Both the position numbers and the translations under genes were made by a program. From Streptococcaceae bacterium (lineage in GTDB: Bacteria; Bacillota; Bacilli; Lactobacillales; Streptococcaceae), in assembly GCA_902836505.1 (NCBI GenBank), contig CADFQU010000078.1, positions 1 through 5,525 of the forward strand: DNA of 5,525 nucleotides, given 5' to 3'. This document shows, in pieces, positions 1 through 5,470 of the stretch (position 1 is the stretch's first letter; every line of letters starts with the position of its first letter). The notes below the pieces were generated by a model that did no database searches, was not told where the DNA came from, and saw only the letters and a list, made by a program, of their open reading frames with translations.

Positions 1-301
1 TTCCTTCAGCCAAGAGTTGGTCAATGTATTTTTGATAGAGTTCCAAACGCTCAGATTGGCGGTAGTTTTCATGTGTCTCAGGACTTTCATCCCAGTCCAT
101 GCCCAACCAACGCAGGTTTTCAAGCTGTGAACGCTCGCCGTCTTCGACATGACGTTTGCGGTCCGTATCTTCGATGCGGATGATAAAGGTTCCACCATGG
201 TGGCGTGCATACAAGTAGTTAAACAATGCAGTTCGGGCATTGCCGATGTGTAGTAGTCCTGTTGGACTTGGTGCATAACGCACACGAATATCTTTAGTCA
301 C
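1..301 (-). CDS. gltX: Glutamyl-tRNA synthetase, N-terminal 100 residues (partial at left edge)
   Basis: The translated minus strand begins [20 protein letters not shown] after the initiator. The PSPTG and HIGN (H18-N21, the class I HIGH motif) elements and RIEDTDRKR (R42-H50 region) are typical of the Rossmann catalytic core of GluRS. The enzyme acts in the cytosol and loads glutamate onto tRNA-Glu. In streptococci, which use the GatCAB amidotransferase route, it is also expected to load tRNA-Gln. The start is a GTG at 301-299, preceded by AGGAG with 8 bases between, and no in-frame ATG lies close by. The C-terminal three quarters, including the KMSKS motif and anticodon-binding domain, lie beyond the left edge. 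The gene follows estA on the same strand but has its own promoter, so it probably forms a separate unit. Family assignment is very secure; only the start codon choice carries any doubt. Confidence 0.96.
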   Translation of the reverse strand, partial: MTKDIRVRYAPSPTGLLHIGNARTALFNYLYARHHGGTFIIRIEDTDRKRHVEDGERSQLENLRWLGMDWDESPETHENYRQSERLELYQKYIDQLLAEG

Positions 302-329
302 GTATATTTCTCCTAATTGTTCATTGATT

Positions 330-355
330 CTGGGCTTCTCATCTAACTGGCCCAG
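330..355 (-). promoter_or_regulatory. Hairpin in the gltX 5' leader
   Basis: In the leader RNA, CTGGGC (355-350) and GCCCAG (335-330) are perfect 6-base complements separated by a 14-base loop. The hairpin lies between the predicted transcription start near 363 and the ribosome-binding site near 310. No T run follows it, so it is not a standard terminator. I see no T-box signature. It may only stabilise the leader; a regulatory role is inference. Confidence 0.4.
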
Positions 356-369
356 GCGCTTTCCACTCT

Positions 370-378
370 ATTATAGCA
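370..378 (-). promoter_or_regulatory. Extended -10 promoter of gltX
   Basis: TGCTATAAT reads on the minus strand at 378-370: a perfect TATAAT hexamer (375-370) with the TGn extension. No good -35 hexamer is present at 16-18 bases, which is common for extended -10 promoters. Transcription would start near 363 and give a leader of about 60 bases. The promoter begins some 20 bases past the estA stop codon. Confidence 0.75.
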
Positions 379-399
379 CATCTCTGCATGAGTAGCTTC

Positions 400-1182
400 C
401 TAATCGAGTCGTTCTTCTAGTTCAAAATCAATTGGCAGGGTTGCTAAGAAATGCTCCAACTCCCGCTCCCAATAAAACCATTCATGTTTTCCTGGTCCAT
501 GGCTGTAGGTGATATCAAAACCGAGGTCCTTCAGATGATCCACAGCTATATTGTTGGCCTCATACAGAGCATCTTGCTCTCCGCACCAAGCCCATAAGAC
601 CGTCTTTTTATCTGAGTACTTCTCCGCAATGCTTTCCAAGGAGTAAGGACTTGTCGTCCAATCTTCTAGCTTTCCAAAGACCCCTTGCCAATAAGCCTTA
701 CTGCCAAGGTCGGTGTCTGCCAGTTGACGCCCCTCAAAGCTAAGAGCACCAGAAAAGCTAGCGGCATGCGAGAAGCGATTGGTTTGAAGGGCCAGTTTGA
801 AAGATCCATAGCCCCCCATCGATAGACCAGCGATAAAGGTCTTCTCTCGTTTCTTGGTCATATTGGGGAAGAAGCGTGCCAAGGTCTTAGGCAATTCCTC
901 TGCGATAGCTGTGTAGTAGGGATAACCATACTGAGTATCCGTATACCAACCATTATTGGTATTAGGCAAGACGACAATCAAATTGGTCGAACGTAGGATC
1001 CGTTCTACATTGGTCCGTTTCAACCAGGAGTACTGATTGCCATTCATCCCATGAAGGAGATAGAGGACCGGGATATCTTGATCATCTGGATTTTTCACCC
1101 GAGACGCATCTGGATAGAGGACGTTGATTCCCCACTCCATTGCGAGCGCTTCTGAATAGTATTCAATCTGCATTACTGCCAT
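400..1182 (-). CDS. estA: EstA-type acetyl/tributyrin esterase
   Basis: A 260-residue alpha/beta-hydrolase of the esterase D / EstA family. The oxyanion-hole region is LLHGMNG (42-48), the nucleophile elbow is GLSMGGYGS with Ser121, and the other triad residues are probably Asp204 (GEQDALYE) and His233 (GPGKHEW). Pneumococcal EstA, which this closely resembles in length and triad positions, hydrolyses short-chain esters such as tributyrin and removes acetyl groups from sugars including O-acetylated sialic acid. No signal peptide is visible, so the protein should be cytosolic. Met1 is preferred over Met4 because GAGGAAAG sits 5-7 bases upstream of Met1, which puts it too far from Met4. The gene lies 73 bases behind rnjB with no clear promoter between them, so expression by read-through from rnjB is likely. 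The frame is intact and full length. Confidence 0.93.
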   Translation of the reverse strand: MAVMQIEYYSEALAMEWGINVLYPDASRVKNPDDQDIPVLYLLHGMNGNQYSWLKRTNVERILRSTNLIVVLPNTNNGWYTDTQYGYPYYTAIAEELPKTLARFFPNMTKKREKTFIAGLSMGGYGSFKLALQTNRFSHAASFSGALSFEGRQLADTDLGSKAYWQGVFGKLEDWTTSPYSLESIAEKYSDKKTVLWAWCGEQDALYEANNIAVDHLKDLGFDITYSHGPGKHEWFYWERELEHFLATLPIDFELEERLD

Positions 1183-1214
1183 CTATCTTTCCTCACTATT
1201 TCTTTCTTTTTTGA

Positions 1215-1240
1215 CAAGAAAAAGCCGACGATCGACTTTT
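1215..1240 (-). terminator. Modest intrinsic terminator between rnjB and estA
   Basis: AAAAGTCGA (1240-1232), loop TCG, and TCGGCTTTT (1228-1220) form a 9-bp stem with one G-U pair, running straight into TTTTTCTTG. Four of the pairs are A-U at the base, so termination is probably partial. estA has no convincing promoter downstream of it and would depend on read-through. Confidence 0.6.
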
Positions 1241-1255
1241 CCTCTTATGTTCATC

Positions 1256-2917
1256 CTAGCGCACTTCCATGACAACTGGCAAGATAGCTGGTCGACGTTT
1301 GGTCTGGTCAAAAAGGTATTTGGCCAAACTATCACGAACAGCCCCCTTAAGCTCACCCCAATCGAAACTATCCTGAGCCAAATATTCTTCCACACTTTGG
1401 TTGACAATCTCTGCACTTTCGCGCAAGATATCGCGACTCTTCTTCACGTAGACAAAGCCACGGGTGTGAACTTTTGCCTTCGAGATGATGCGTTTCTCAC
1501 GACGGTTAACTGTAATAGCCACAATAAAGATCCCATCTTCTGAAAGGACTTTCCGGTCACGGAGAACGACATTCCCAACATCGCCAATGGCATTCCCATC
1601 GATGAGGACATCTCCGGCAGAGACGCTACCAGCAGGAACGAAGTCGCCATTTTCGTATTCCATGATGGTGCCTTTTTTCGGAATGAAGATGTTTTCAGGC
1701 AAAATTCCCACTTCCATAGCAAGCCGTGCATGGGCATCCAATTCGCGGTATTCCCCTTGGATTGGGAACAGATAGTTGGGACGAAGGAGGTTGATCATCA
1801 ACTGCAAATCACGCGCATTTCCATGTCCTGATACACGCAAGCTTTGAGTAATCTGTTTGACGACTCCGCCTGCTTGGTAAACCATGTTTTCTACACGTGC
1901 CATAACCGCTTCTTTGGCGATAGATGGAGTGGTTACGATATAGACCAAGTCACCGTCCTTGATTTCGACATAGCGGTGACGGCCAATGGACATCTTACGA
2001 AGTCCGTTGATCGGCTCACCCATACGTCCAGTTTCAAGAATAATCAATTCATGGTCCTCAAAACGAGACATTTCTTTTGGCTTGATCAATAATTTTTCGT
2101 TGGCCAAAGATAGCTTATTTAAGCGAATCCCTGTCCGGACGATATTTTCTACGTCAAATCCAGTCAAAACAACCCGCCGCCCTGTCTCTGCAGCTGCGTC
2201 GAAGACCTGCTGGATCCGTGATAGGTTACTAGCTACAGCAGCAACAATGACACGGCCATCCCAGTCCCCAATGGTATCCAGGATTTCATCTCCAACTTCT
2301 TGCTCACTAGCAACTTGAATCTTGCTATCTGCATTGGCAGAATCACTCAGGAGCGCCAACACCCCTTCACGACCAATCTCTGCTAAACGACCAAAATCTG
2401 TCGCATAAGACTCACTCGCTGTTTGGTCAAACTTGAAGTCTCCTGTATAGACGATATTTCCCTCAGGAGTCTTAATGACAATTCCCAAACTTTCTGGAAT
2501 GGAGTGGGTTGTCTGGAAGAAGGAAACGACGGTTCCTCCAAAGTCAATTTCTGAATTGGCATCGATCACATGGAAGTCATTGAACTTCTTGACACTATCA
2601 TTGCCCTTGACAAAGAGCTTGGCCAACTCGACGGTCAACTCTGACCCAAATACGGGAACTTTAGCTTCCGCTAAAAGATAGGGAAGAGCTCCGATGGCAT
2701 CCGCATGCCCGTGCGTTAAAAAGACTCCTGCGATACGATCGCTATTCTCAAAGAGGTAGTCCATGTTGGGAATAACAACATCGACTCCTAGTTGCTCATT
2801 TTCTGGATACTTGAGTCCAGCATCCAAAACAAAAATAGAGTCATTTACTTCAGCTATGTAGAGGTTTTTCCCGTTTTCACGGACTCCACCTAAAGTAATC
2901 AACTTAATGTTACTCAT
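1256..2917 (-). CDS. rnjB: Ribonuclease J2
   Basis: A 553-residue metallo-beta-lactamase/beta-CASP ribonuclease of the RNase J family, at the expected full length. Visible motifs are the N-terminal LITLGGVREN (6-15), LTHGHADAIG (67-76), TTHSIPES (136-143), TGDFKFD (158-164), SDSANAD (191-197), the beta-CASP region with SNLSRIQQVFDAA (230-242) and GEPINGL (300-306), SGHG (363-366), FPIQGEYREL (384-393), and a C-terminal domain from about residue 440. RNase J enzymes carry out 5'-to-3' exonucleolytic and endonucleolytic RNA decay and processing in the cytosol, usually as a J1-J2 complex. The metal-binding motif HxHxDH reads H69-G-H71-A-D73-A74, so the last His is Ala. This degenerate site marks the J2 paralogue rather than J1 and suggests lower intrinsic activity. 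The ATG follows AAAGGAG with 5 bases between, and a consensus promoter lies about 90 bases upstream. Confidence 0.95.
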   Translation of the reverse strand: MSNIKLITLGGVRENGKNLYIAEVNDSIFVLDAGLKYPENEQLGVDVVIPNMDYLFENSDRIAGVFLTHGHADAIGALPYLLAEAKVPVFGSELTVELAKLFVKGNDSVKKFNDFHVIDANSEIDFGGTVVSFFQTTHSIPESLGIVIKTPEGNIVYTGDFKFDQTASESYATDFGRLAEIGREGVLALLSDSANADSKIQVASEQEVGDEILDTIGDWDGRVIVAAVASNLSRIQQVFDAAAETGRRVVLTGFDVENIVRTGIRLNKLSLANEKLLIKPKEMSRFEDHELIILETGRMGEPINGLRKMSIGRHRYVEIKDGDLVYIVTTPSIAKEAVMARVENMVYQAGGVVKQITQSLRVSGHGNARDLQLMINLLRPNYLFPIQGEYRELDAHARLAMEVGILPENIFIPKKGTIMEYENGDFVPAGSVSAGDVLIDGNAIGDVGNVVLRDRKVLSEDGIFIVAITVNRREKRIISKAKVHTRGFVYVKKSRDILRESAEIVNQSVEEYLAQDSFDWGELKGAVRDSLAKYLFDQTKRRPAILPVVMEVR

Positions 2918-3006
2918 GTTTTCTCCTTTATGTGATGGTTCATACTTACGGTCCTTGGCTCACCAAGTCGAATTACAGTTTTGCAAATTTCTTGCATATC
3001 TAGAAC

Positions 3007-3035
3007 ATTATACTATTTTTTCACGATTTTTTCAA
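3007..3035 (-). promoter_or_regulatory. Sigma-A promoter of rnjB
   Basis: TTGAAA (3035-3030), a 17-base spacer and TATAAT (3012-3007) on the minus strand give a near-perfect vegetative promoter with A-rich spacer tracts. Transcription should start near 3000 and leave a leader of about 80 bases before the rnjB ATG. Two small hairpins are possible in that leader (CTTGG/CCAAG around a TGAG loop, and TGCAA/TTGCA). Confidence 0.85.
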
Positions 3036-3049
3036 AAATCAGATCAAAC

Positions 3050-3077
3050 AAAAGCCCTCCATCATCTGATAGAGGAC
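3050..3077 (-). terminator. Intrinsic terminator behind the 181-residue gene
   Basis: GTCCTCTATC (3077-3068), loop AGAT, and GATGGAGGGC (3063-3054) form a 10-bp stem with two G-U pairs, followed by TTTTGTTTG. It closes the unit of the hypothetical gene about 52 bases past its stop codon and sits just before the -35 of the rnjB promoter. Confidence 0.85.
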
Positions 3078-3129
3078 CCGTTCTTAAGACGAAGATCAAG
3101 ACCTAGATTGTCAGCTTGGTAAAGAAACA

Positions 3130-3675
3130 CTAGTCCGTATGATAATCATTTTTCTTATTCTCAATCACCCGTATTGCCGCCTTGATGACATGAAACTCAT
3201 TAAGCAGTTCTTCCAAATGCTGGTAATTCCGATCGCTAAGCGCCCCCTTCTTAAGGATTTGAGACAAGTTATAAAATCGATCAACATGCTCTTCAATATT
3301 GGCTAGCAACTCTTTGGCTTCTTTTAAGCGATAGCGATTCAGGAGCTTACTTTGACTATGTTTATAGGCCAGCACATTCTCACGATGAATGTCTTGACAG
3401 ACCTCCTTCTGCTCTTCATCCACCGTCAATTGAACGGCTTGAAAGCAAGTAATAAATTCCCGATTCTTCAGATCACATACAAAGACGACACCGTCCTCTG
3501 CTACATAGGCTTCCGTATCGGGACGTTGATCAAAACTACTATCAAAATGATGAAGCGAGGGCACGTGTTGATTGACCCAGCGTCTCAACTGATCTTTATC
3601 GACTCCAAATCGTTCCATTGCTCTTTCTTTAAAGTGATCTCGACAGCTATATTCATGTGCATATGGCAAGCCCAC
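3130..3675 (-). CDS. Conserved-looking protein of unknown function, 181 residues
   Basis: I do not recognise this gene. Beginning GLPYAHEYSCRDHFKERAMERFG after the initiator, its first 75 residues mix a helix with an H-F-K-E-R-x-x-x-R-F pattern and later strands (GVVFVCDLKNREFITCF). That layout faintly recalls small DUF4258/RelE-like folds, but this is inference only. The rest is charged and helical, with a probable long coiled or bundled stretch from about residue 90 to the end. There is no signal peptide or membrane segment. A longer version could start at a GTG at 3684, but only the GTG at 3675-3673 has a good Shine-Dalgarno sequence (GAGGTGA at 3687-3681), so I use that start. The gene has its own terminator but no clear promoter after the strong terminator at 3741-3708. 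It must either rely on read-through from the upstream RNA unit or use a weak promoter such as TGTCATGAT near 3699-3691. Confidence 0.8.
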   Translation of the reverse strand: MGLPYAHEYSCRDHFKERAMERFGVDKDQLRRWVNQHVPSLHHFDSSFDQRPDTEAYVAEDGVVFVCDLKNREFITCFQAVQLTVDEEQKEVCQDIHRENVLAYKHSQSKLLNRYRLKEAKELLANIEEHVDRFYNLSQILKKGALSDRNYQHLEELLNEFHVIKAAIRVIENKKNDYHTD

Positions 3676-3680
3676 TGCCC

Positions 3681-3687
3681 TCACCTC
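3681..3687 (-). promoter_or_regulatory. Ribosome-binding site that decides the start of the 181-residue gene
   Basis: GAGGTGA is a 7-base match to the 16S anti-Shine-Dalgarno tail and ends 5 bases before the GTG at 3675. It overlaps the alternative GTG codon at 3684, which itself has only a weak purine stretch upstream. This favours initiation at 3675. Confidence 0.7.
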
Positions 3688-3705
3688 GACTTTCTATCAT
3701 GACAG

Positions 3706-4121
3706 ACAAAAAGACCTCCAGTCTTACGGGACTAGAGGTCTGGTCTGCTTCACTGACAAGAGGCGATTAACCATTTAGGCTAACGAAAACAACAGTTATG
3801 ATTTTCATTTCTATTCATGGTACGTTTTCACATACCAGTGGTTTTCTTTGCAAGTTCTCTTTCAGTTTTGTTACAAAGCACTCAGTTGAGCATACCGAAG
3901 TTCGAAAACCATCTAAAGCTTCCACTACTATTTCCACGTATTTCAATGTCATTTAGTAAGTTAAGCAGACTTACTTGACGGCTCAACCGATTTAACATTT
4001 CCGACGTTCTGGCTTTTTTATAAAAAGCACAATCAAGTGTCAGCGAAGGCAGACCTAAAACGAAGTAACCTAATGTATGAATCTATAAGGCATTGGTATC
4101 AACCCCTTCTCCCTTATCTTC
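3706..4121 (-). ncRNA. Candidate structured non-coding RNA of about 415 nt, class unknown
   Basis: A near-consensus promoter predicts a start at about 4121, and a strong terminator ends the transcript near 3706. The sequence between is rich in complementary segments. GGTCTGC-C-TTCGCTGAC (4055-4039) pairs with GTCAGTGAAGCAGACC (3757-3742): 16 bp with one bulged C and one G-U, ending immediately beside the terminator stem. Nested inside are GTTGAGC/GCTCAAC (3987-3981 with 3891-3885), AGTAAGT/ACTTACT (3975-3969 with 3961-3955), CTTTG/CAAAG (3878-3874 with 3850-3846), and GGTATGT-GAAA-ACGTACC (3836-3819), a 7-bp hairpin with a GNRA tetraloop. Further matches, AAGGGG/CCTCTT (4108-4103 with 3763-3758) and GAT..ACC/GGT..ATC, would cross the 16-bp helix as a pseudoknot or an alternative fold. 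I compared it by eye with tmRNA, RNase P RNA, 6S and T-box features and found no match. It could instead be the regulated leader of the 181-residue gene, or a mobile repeat with inverted ends. Confidence 0.6.
3708..3741 (-). terminator. Very strong intrinsic terminator of the RNA unit
   Basis: AGACCTCTAGTC (3741-3730), loop CCGTAA, and GACTGGAGGTCT (3723-3712) form a 12-bp stem with a single G-U pair, followed by TTTTTGTC. The T run lies only on the minus-strand side, which fixes the direction. It stands about 35-65 bases upstream of the 181-residue gene and should block most transcription into it. Confidence 0.92.
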
Positions 4122-4127
4122 ACCTAT

Positions 4128-4156
4128 AGTATACTCCTTTAACATCAGTATTGCAA
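4128..4156 (-). promoter_or_regulatory. Promoter of the candidate RNA
   Basis: TTGCAA (4156-4151), a 17-base spacer and TATACT (4133-4128) on the minus strand. Four of six -35 bases and five of six -10 bases match consensus, with ideal spacing. The predicted start is a G or A at 4121-4120. No protein start with a good ribosome-binding site follows, which supports an RNA product. Confidence 0.75.
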
Positions 4157-4166
4157 GCGATTACAC
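4151..4166. promoter_or_regulatory. Candidate CcpA operator (cre) over the -35 box
   Basis: TTGCAAGCGATTACAC on the plus strand matches the catabolite-responsive element consensus WTGNNARCGNWWWCAW at every position except the last. It covers the -35 hexamer of the RNA promoter and extends upstream of it, a position from which CcpA normally represses. CcpA control is inference from the match and its placement. Confidence 0.6.
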
Positions 4167-4169
4167 ACT

Positions 4170-4181
4170 GAAACTAGTTTC
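4170..4181. repeat. 12-base perfect palindrome behind the ABC ATPase gene
   Basis: GAAACTAGTTTC lies 5 bases beyond the ATPase stop codon. As RNA it could form only a 4-bp stem, and no T run follows, so it is not a good terminator. It may be a binding site next to the cre element or have no function. I find no strong terminator for the ABC operon. Confidence 0.3.
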
Positions 4182-4186
4182 TAAAT

Positions 4187-4945
4187 TTACTCAAAGAAAC
4201 GGTAGTAATCAGACAAGGCCATCTTAGCCTTTTCATCTTGATTCAAGTCCTGGATAATCTTTCCATCCTGCATAACAATCAAGCGATTTCCGTACTTGAG
4301 CGCATCCTCCATATGGTGGGTAATCATCAAGGCAGTCAGTCGATCTGTTTTGACAAAACGATCCGTCAGCTCCATCAAAGCTTGACTCGTCTTGGGATCA
4401 AGGGCAGCTGTATGTTCGTCCAAGAGTAAGAGTTCAGGCCGTTTCAGGGTAGCCATCAAAAGGCTCAAGGCTTGACGTTGCCCGCCAGATAAGAATTCTA
4501 CCGCCGTATCGACATGCCTCTCTAAACCATTGCCAATCTGGCTCAAAACCTCTTTAAATTCGTCTTTGTAGTGGGCAAGGCGACGAGGAACCAAACCCCG
4601 CTTTTCTCCTCGAAATTTTGCAATCAGGAGATTTTCAGCCACCGTCATACGAGGGGCTGTCCCCATCTTTGGATCTTGGAAAACACGGGATAGGTATTTT
4701 GCCCGTTTTTCTGGACCATAGTGAGTCACATCCTCTCCCTTGATCAAGACTTGACCACTCGTCAGTGGAAGGGTCCCAGCCAAGGTGTTGAAGAGAGTTG
4801 ACTTCCCAGCACCATTGCCCCCAAGAATGGTAATAAAGTCATGCTCATGAATCTCCAAAGAGACATTGTCCAAAATGACTTTTTCTTCATTCAAGCCATT
4901 ATTCACCACTATGGTGGCATTTTTTAATTCTACAATTGCGGTCAT
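4187..4945 (-). CDS. ABC transporter ATP-binding protein (TrpXYZ-like / COG1101 importer)
   Basis: A complete 252-residue ABC ATPase. It shows Walker A GGNGAGKST (42-50), a Q-loop around Gln90 (VFQDP), the signature LSGGQ (152-156), Walker B LLLLD with catalytic Glu177 (172-177), D-loop AALD (180-183) and switch His210 (MITHH). The variant DEHTAALDP after Walker B and the permease partner point to the uncharacterised importer family that includes the streptococcal TrpX-type tryptophan/aromatic compound systems; the substrate here is not determined. The protein would work at the inner face of the membrane, driving uptake together with the permease and a lipoprotein receptor that is not in the window and probably lies upstream, beyond the right edge. 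Its ATG overlaps the permease TGA in an ATGA, and its nearest Shine-Dalgarno sequence (GGAG) is 13 bases away, so translational coupling is likely. Confidence 0.93.
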   Translation of the reverse strand: MTAIVELKNATIVVNNGLNEEKVILDNVSLEIHEHDFITILGGNGAGKSTLFNTLAGTLPLTSGQVLIKGEDVTHYGPEKRAKYLSRVFQDPKMGTAPRMTVAENLLIAKFRGEKRGLVPRRLAHYKDEFKEVLSQIGNGLERHVDTAVEFLSGGQRQALSLLMATLKRPELLLLDEHTAALDPKTSQALMELTDRFVKTDRLTALMITHHMEDALKYGNRLIVMQDGKIIQDLNQDEKAKMALSDYYRFFE

Positions 4946-5457
4946 TTGCTGAGTTTGACTCCTTTCAGCAGTTTCTCTTTAAAGGTTGGAATCATGAGAC
5001 AGATAGCCAAGATGATAGCACTAAAGATACGGATGTAGCTGGTATTGACCCCAATAGCAATCACAGCCCAAATCAAGAATTGATAAATGATCGATCCAAT
5101 AACGATACTGAGTAAACGTTCTGCTAAGGTCAGTTTTGAAAAAAGGACCTCTCCGATAATCAAGCTAGCCAAGCCAACGACGATAACCCCGATTCCTCGA
5201 GATGCATCTGCATAGCCTTCTTGCTGGGCCATCAAGGCACCCGACAAGGCAATAATCCCATTAGAAACTACTAGCCCCATCAACTCCATCCGGCTGGTAT
5301 GGATCCCAAAGCTCTTAGCCATCTCAGGATTGTCCCCTGTCGCGATATAGGCCTGCCCCAGTTTAGTATCTAAAAAGAAAAGCATGGCAGCAATCACCAA
5401 GGTCACAAAGATGATCCCAATGATAATCTCGTTTATCCCATTAGCAATAGGAATCAT
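4942..5457 (-). CDS. ABC transporter permease, C-terminal half (5' part missing or broken)
   Basis: 171 residues of a multi-pass permease of the COG4120 type, partner of the ATPase. Hydrophobic segments lie at about 10-29, 58-76, 88-106, 115-137 and 142-158. The loop DNPEMAKSFGIHTSRMELMG (42-61) resembles the cytoplasmic coupling loop that contacts the ATPase. Family members are usually near 290 residues, so roughly the first 120 are missing. The codons just before Met1 read KIQD, which fits continuous family sequence and shows that Met1 is an internal Met and not a true start; no Shine-Dalgarno sequence precedes it. That frame then meets TGA at 5487-5485. The gene is therefore either frameshifted, most simply by one extra A in the A5 run at 5470-5466, or joined to unrelated sequence there. 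The C-terminal half has no internal damage. The family is secure but the integrity of the gene is not. Confidence 0.8.
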   Translation of the reverse strand: MIPIANGINEIIIGIIFVTLVIAAMLFFLDTKLGQAYIATGDNPEMAKSFGIHTSRMELMGLVVSNGIIALSGALMAQQEGYADASRGIGVIVVGLASLIIGEVLFSKLTLAERLLSIVIGSIIYQFLIWAVIAIGVNTSYIRIFSAIILAICLMIPTFKEKLLKGVKLSK

Positions 5458-5470
5458 ATCTTGGATTTTT

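Noticed and set aside
302..362. T-box or other amino-acid riboswitch before gltX
   Set aside because: The leader is only about 60 bases, has no T-box sequence and contains no terminator hairpin.
1211..1543. Plus-strand open frame of 110 codons
   Set aside because: It lies opposite rnjB, has no ribosome-binding site and no family features; it is a shadow of the RNase J2 gene.
1986..2318. Plus-strand open frame of 110 codons
   Set aside because: It is fully antisense to the beta-CASP region of rnjB, and its composition reflects that gene's codons.
2907..3122. Plus-strand open frame of 71 codons
   Set aside because: It covers the rnjB promoter and the upstream terminator, which explain this sequence better.
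3352..3702. Plus-strand open frame of 116 codons opposite the 181-residue gene
   Set aside because: No Shine-Dalgarno sequence or promoter is present, and it runs into a terminator oriented for the other strand. The minus frame has a strong ribosome-binding site and a terminator of its own.
4012..4028. GCTTTTT-ATA-AAAAAGC hairpin as a terminator
   Set aside because: The T run is within the stem and no T tract follows on the minus strand; it is better seen as an A-U helix inside the RNA.
3706..4121. Known large RNAs: tmRNA, RNase P RNA, 6S RNA, group II intron
   Set aside because: There is no tRNA-like CCA end or tag peptide, no RNase P core such as GAGGAAAGTCC, and no intron domain V pattern. 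6S RNA is about half this size and a single long bulged rod.
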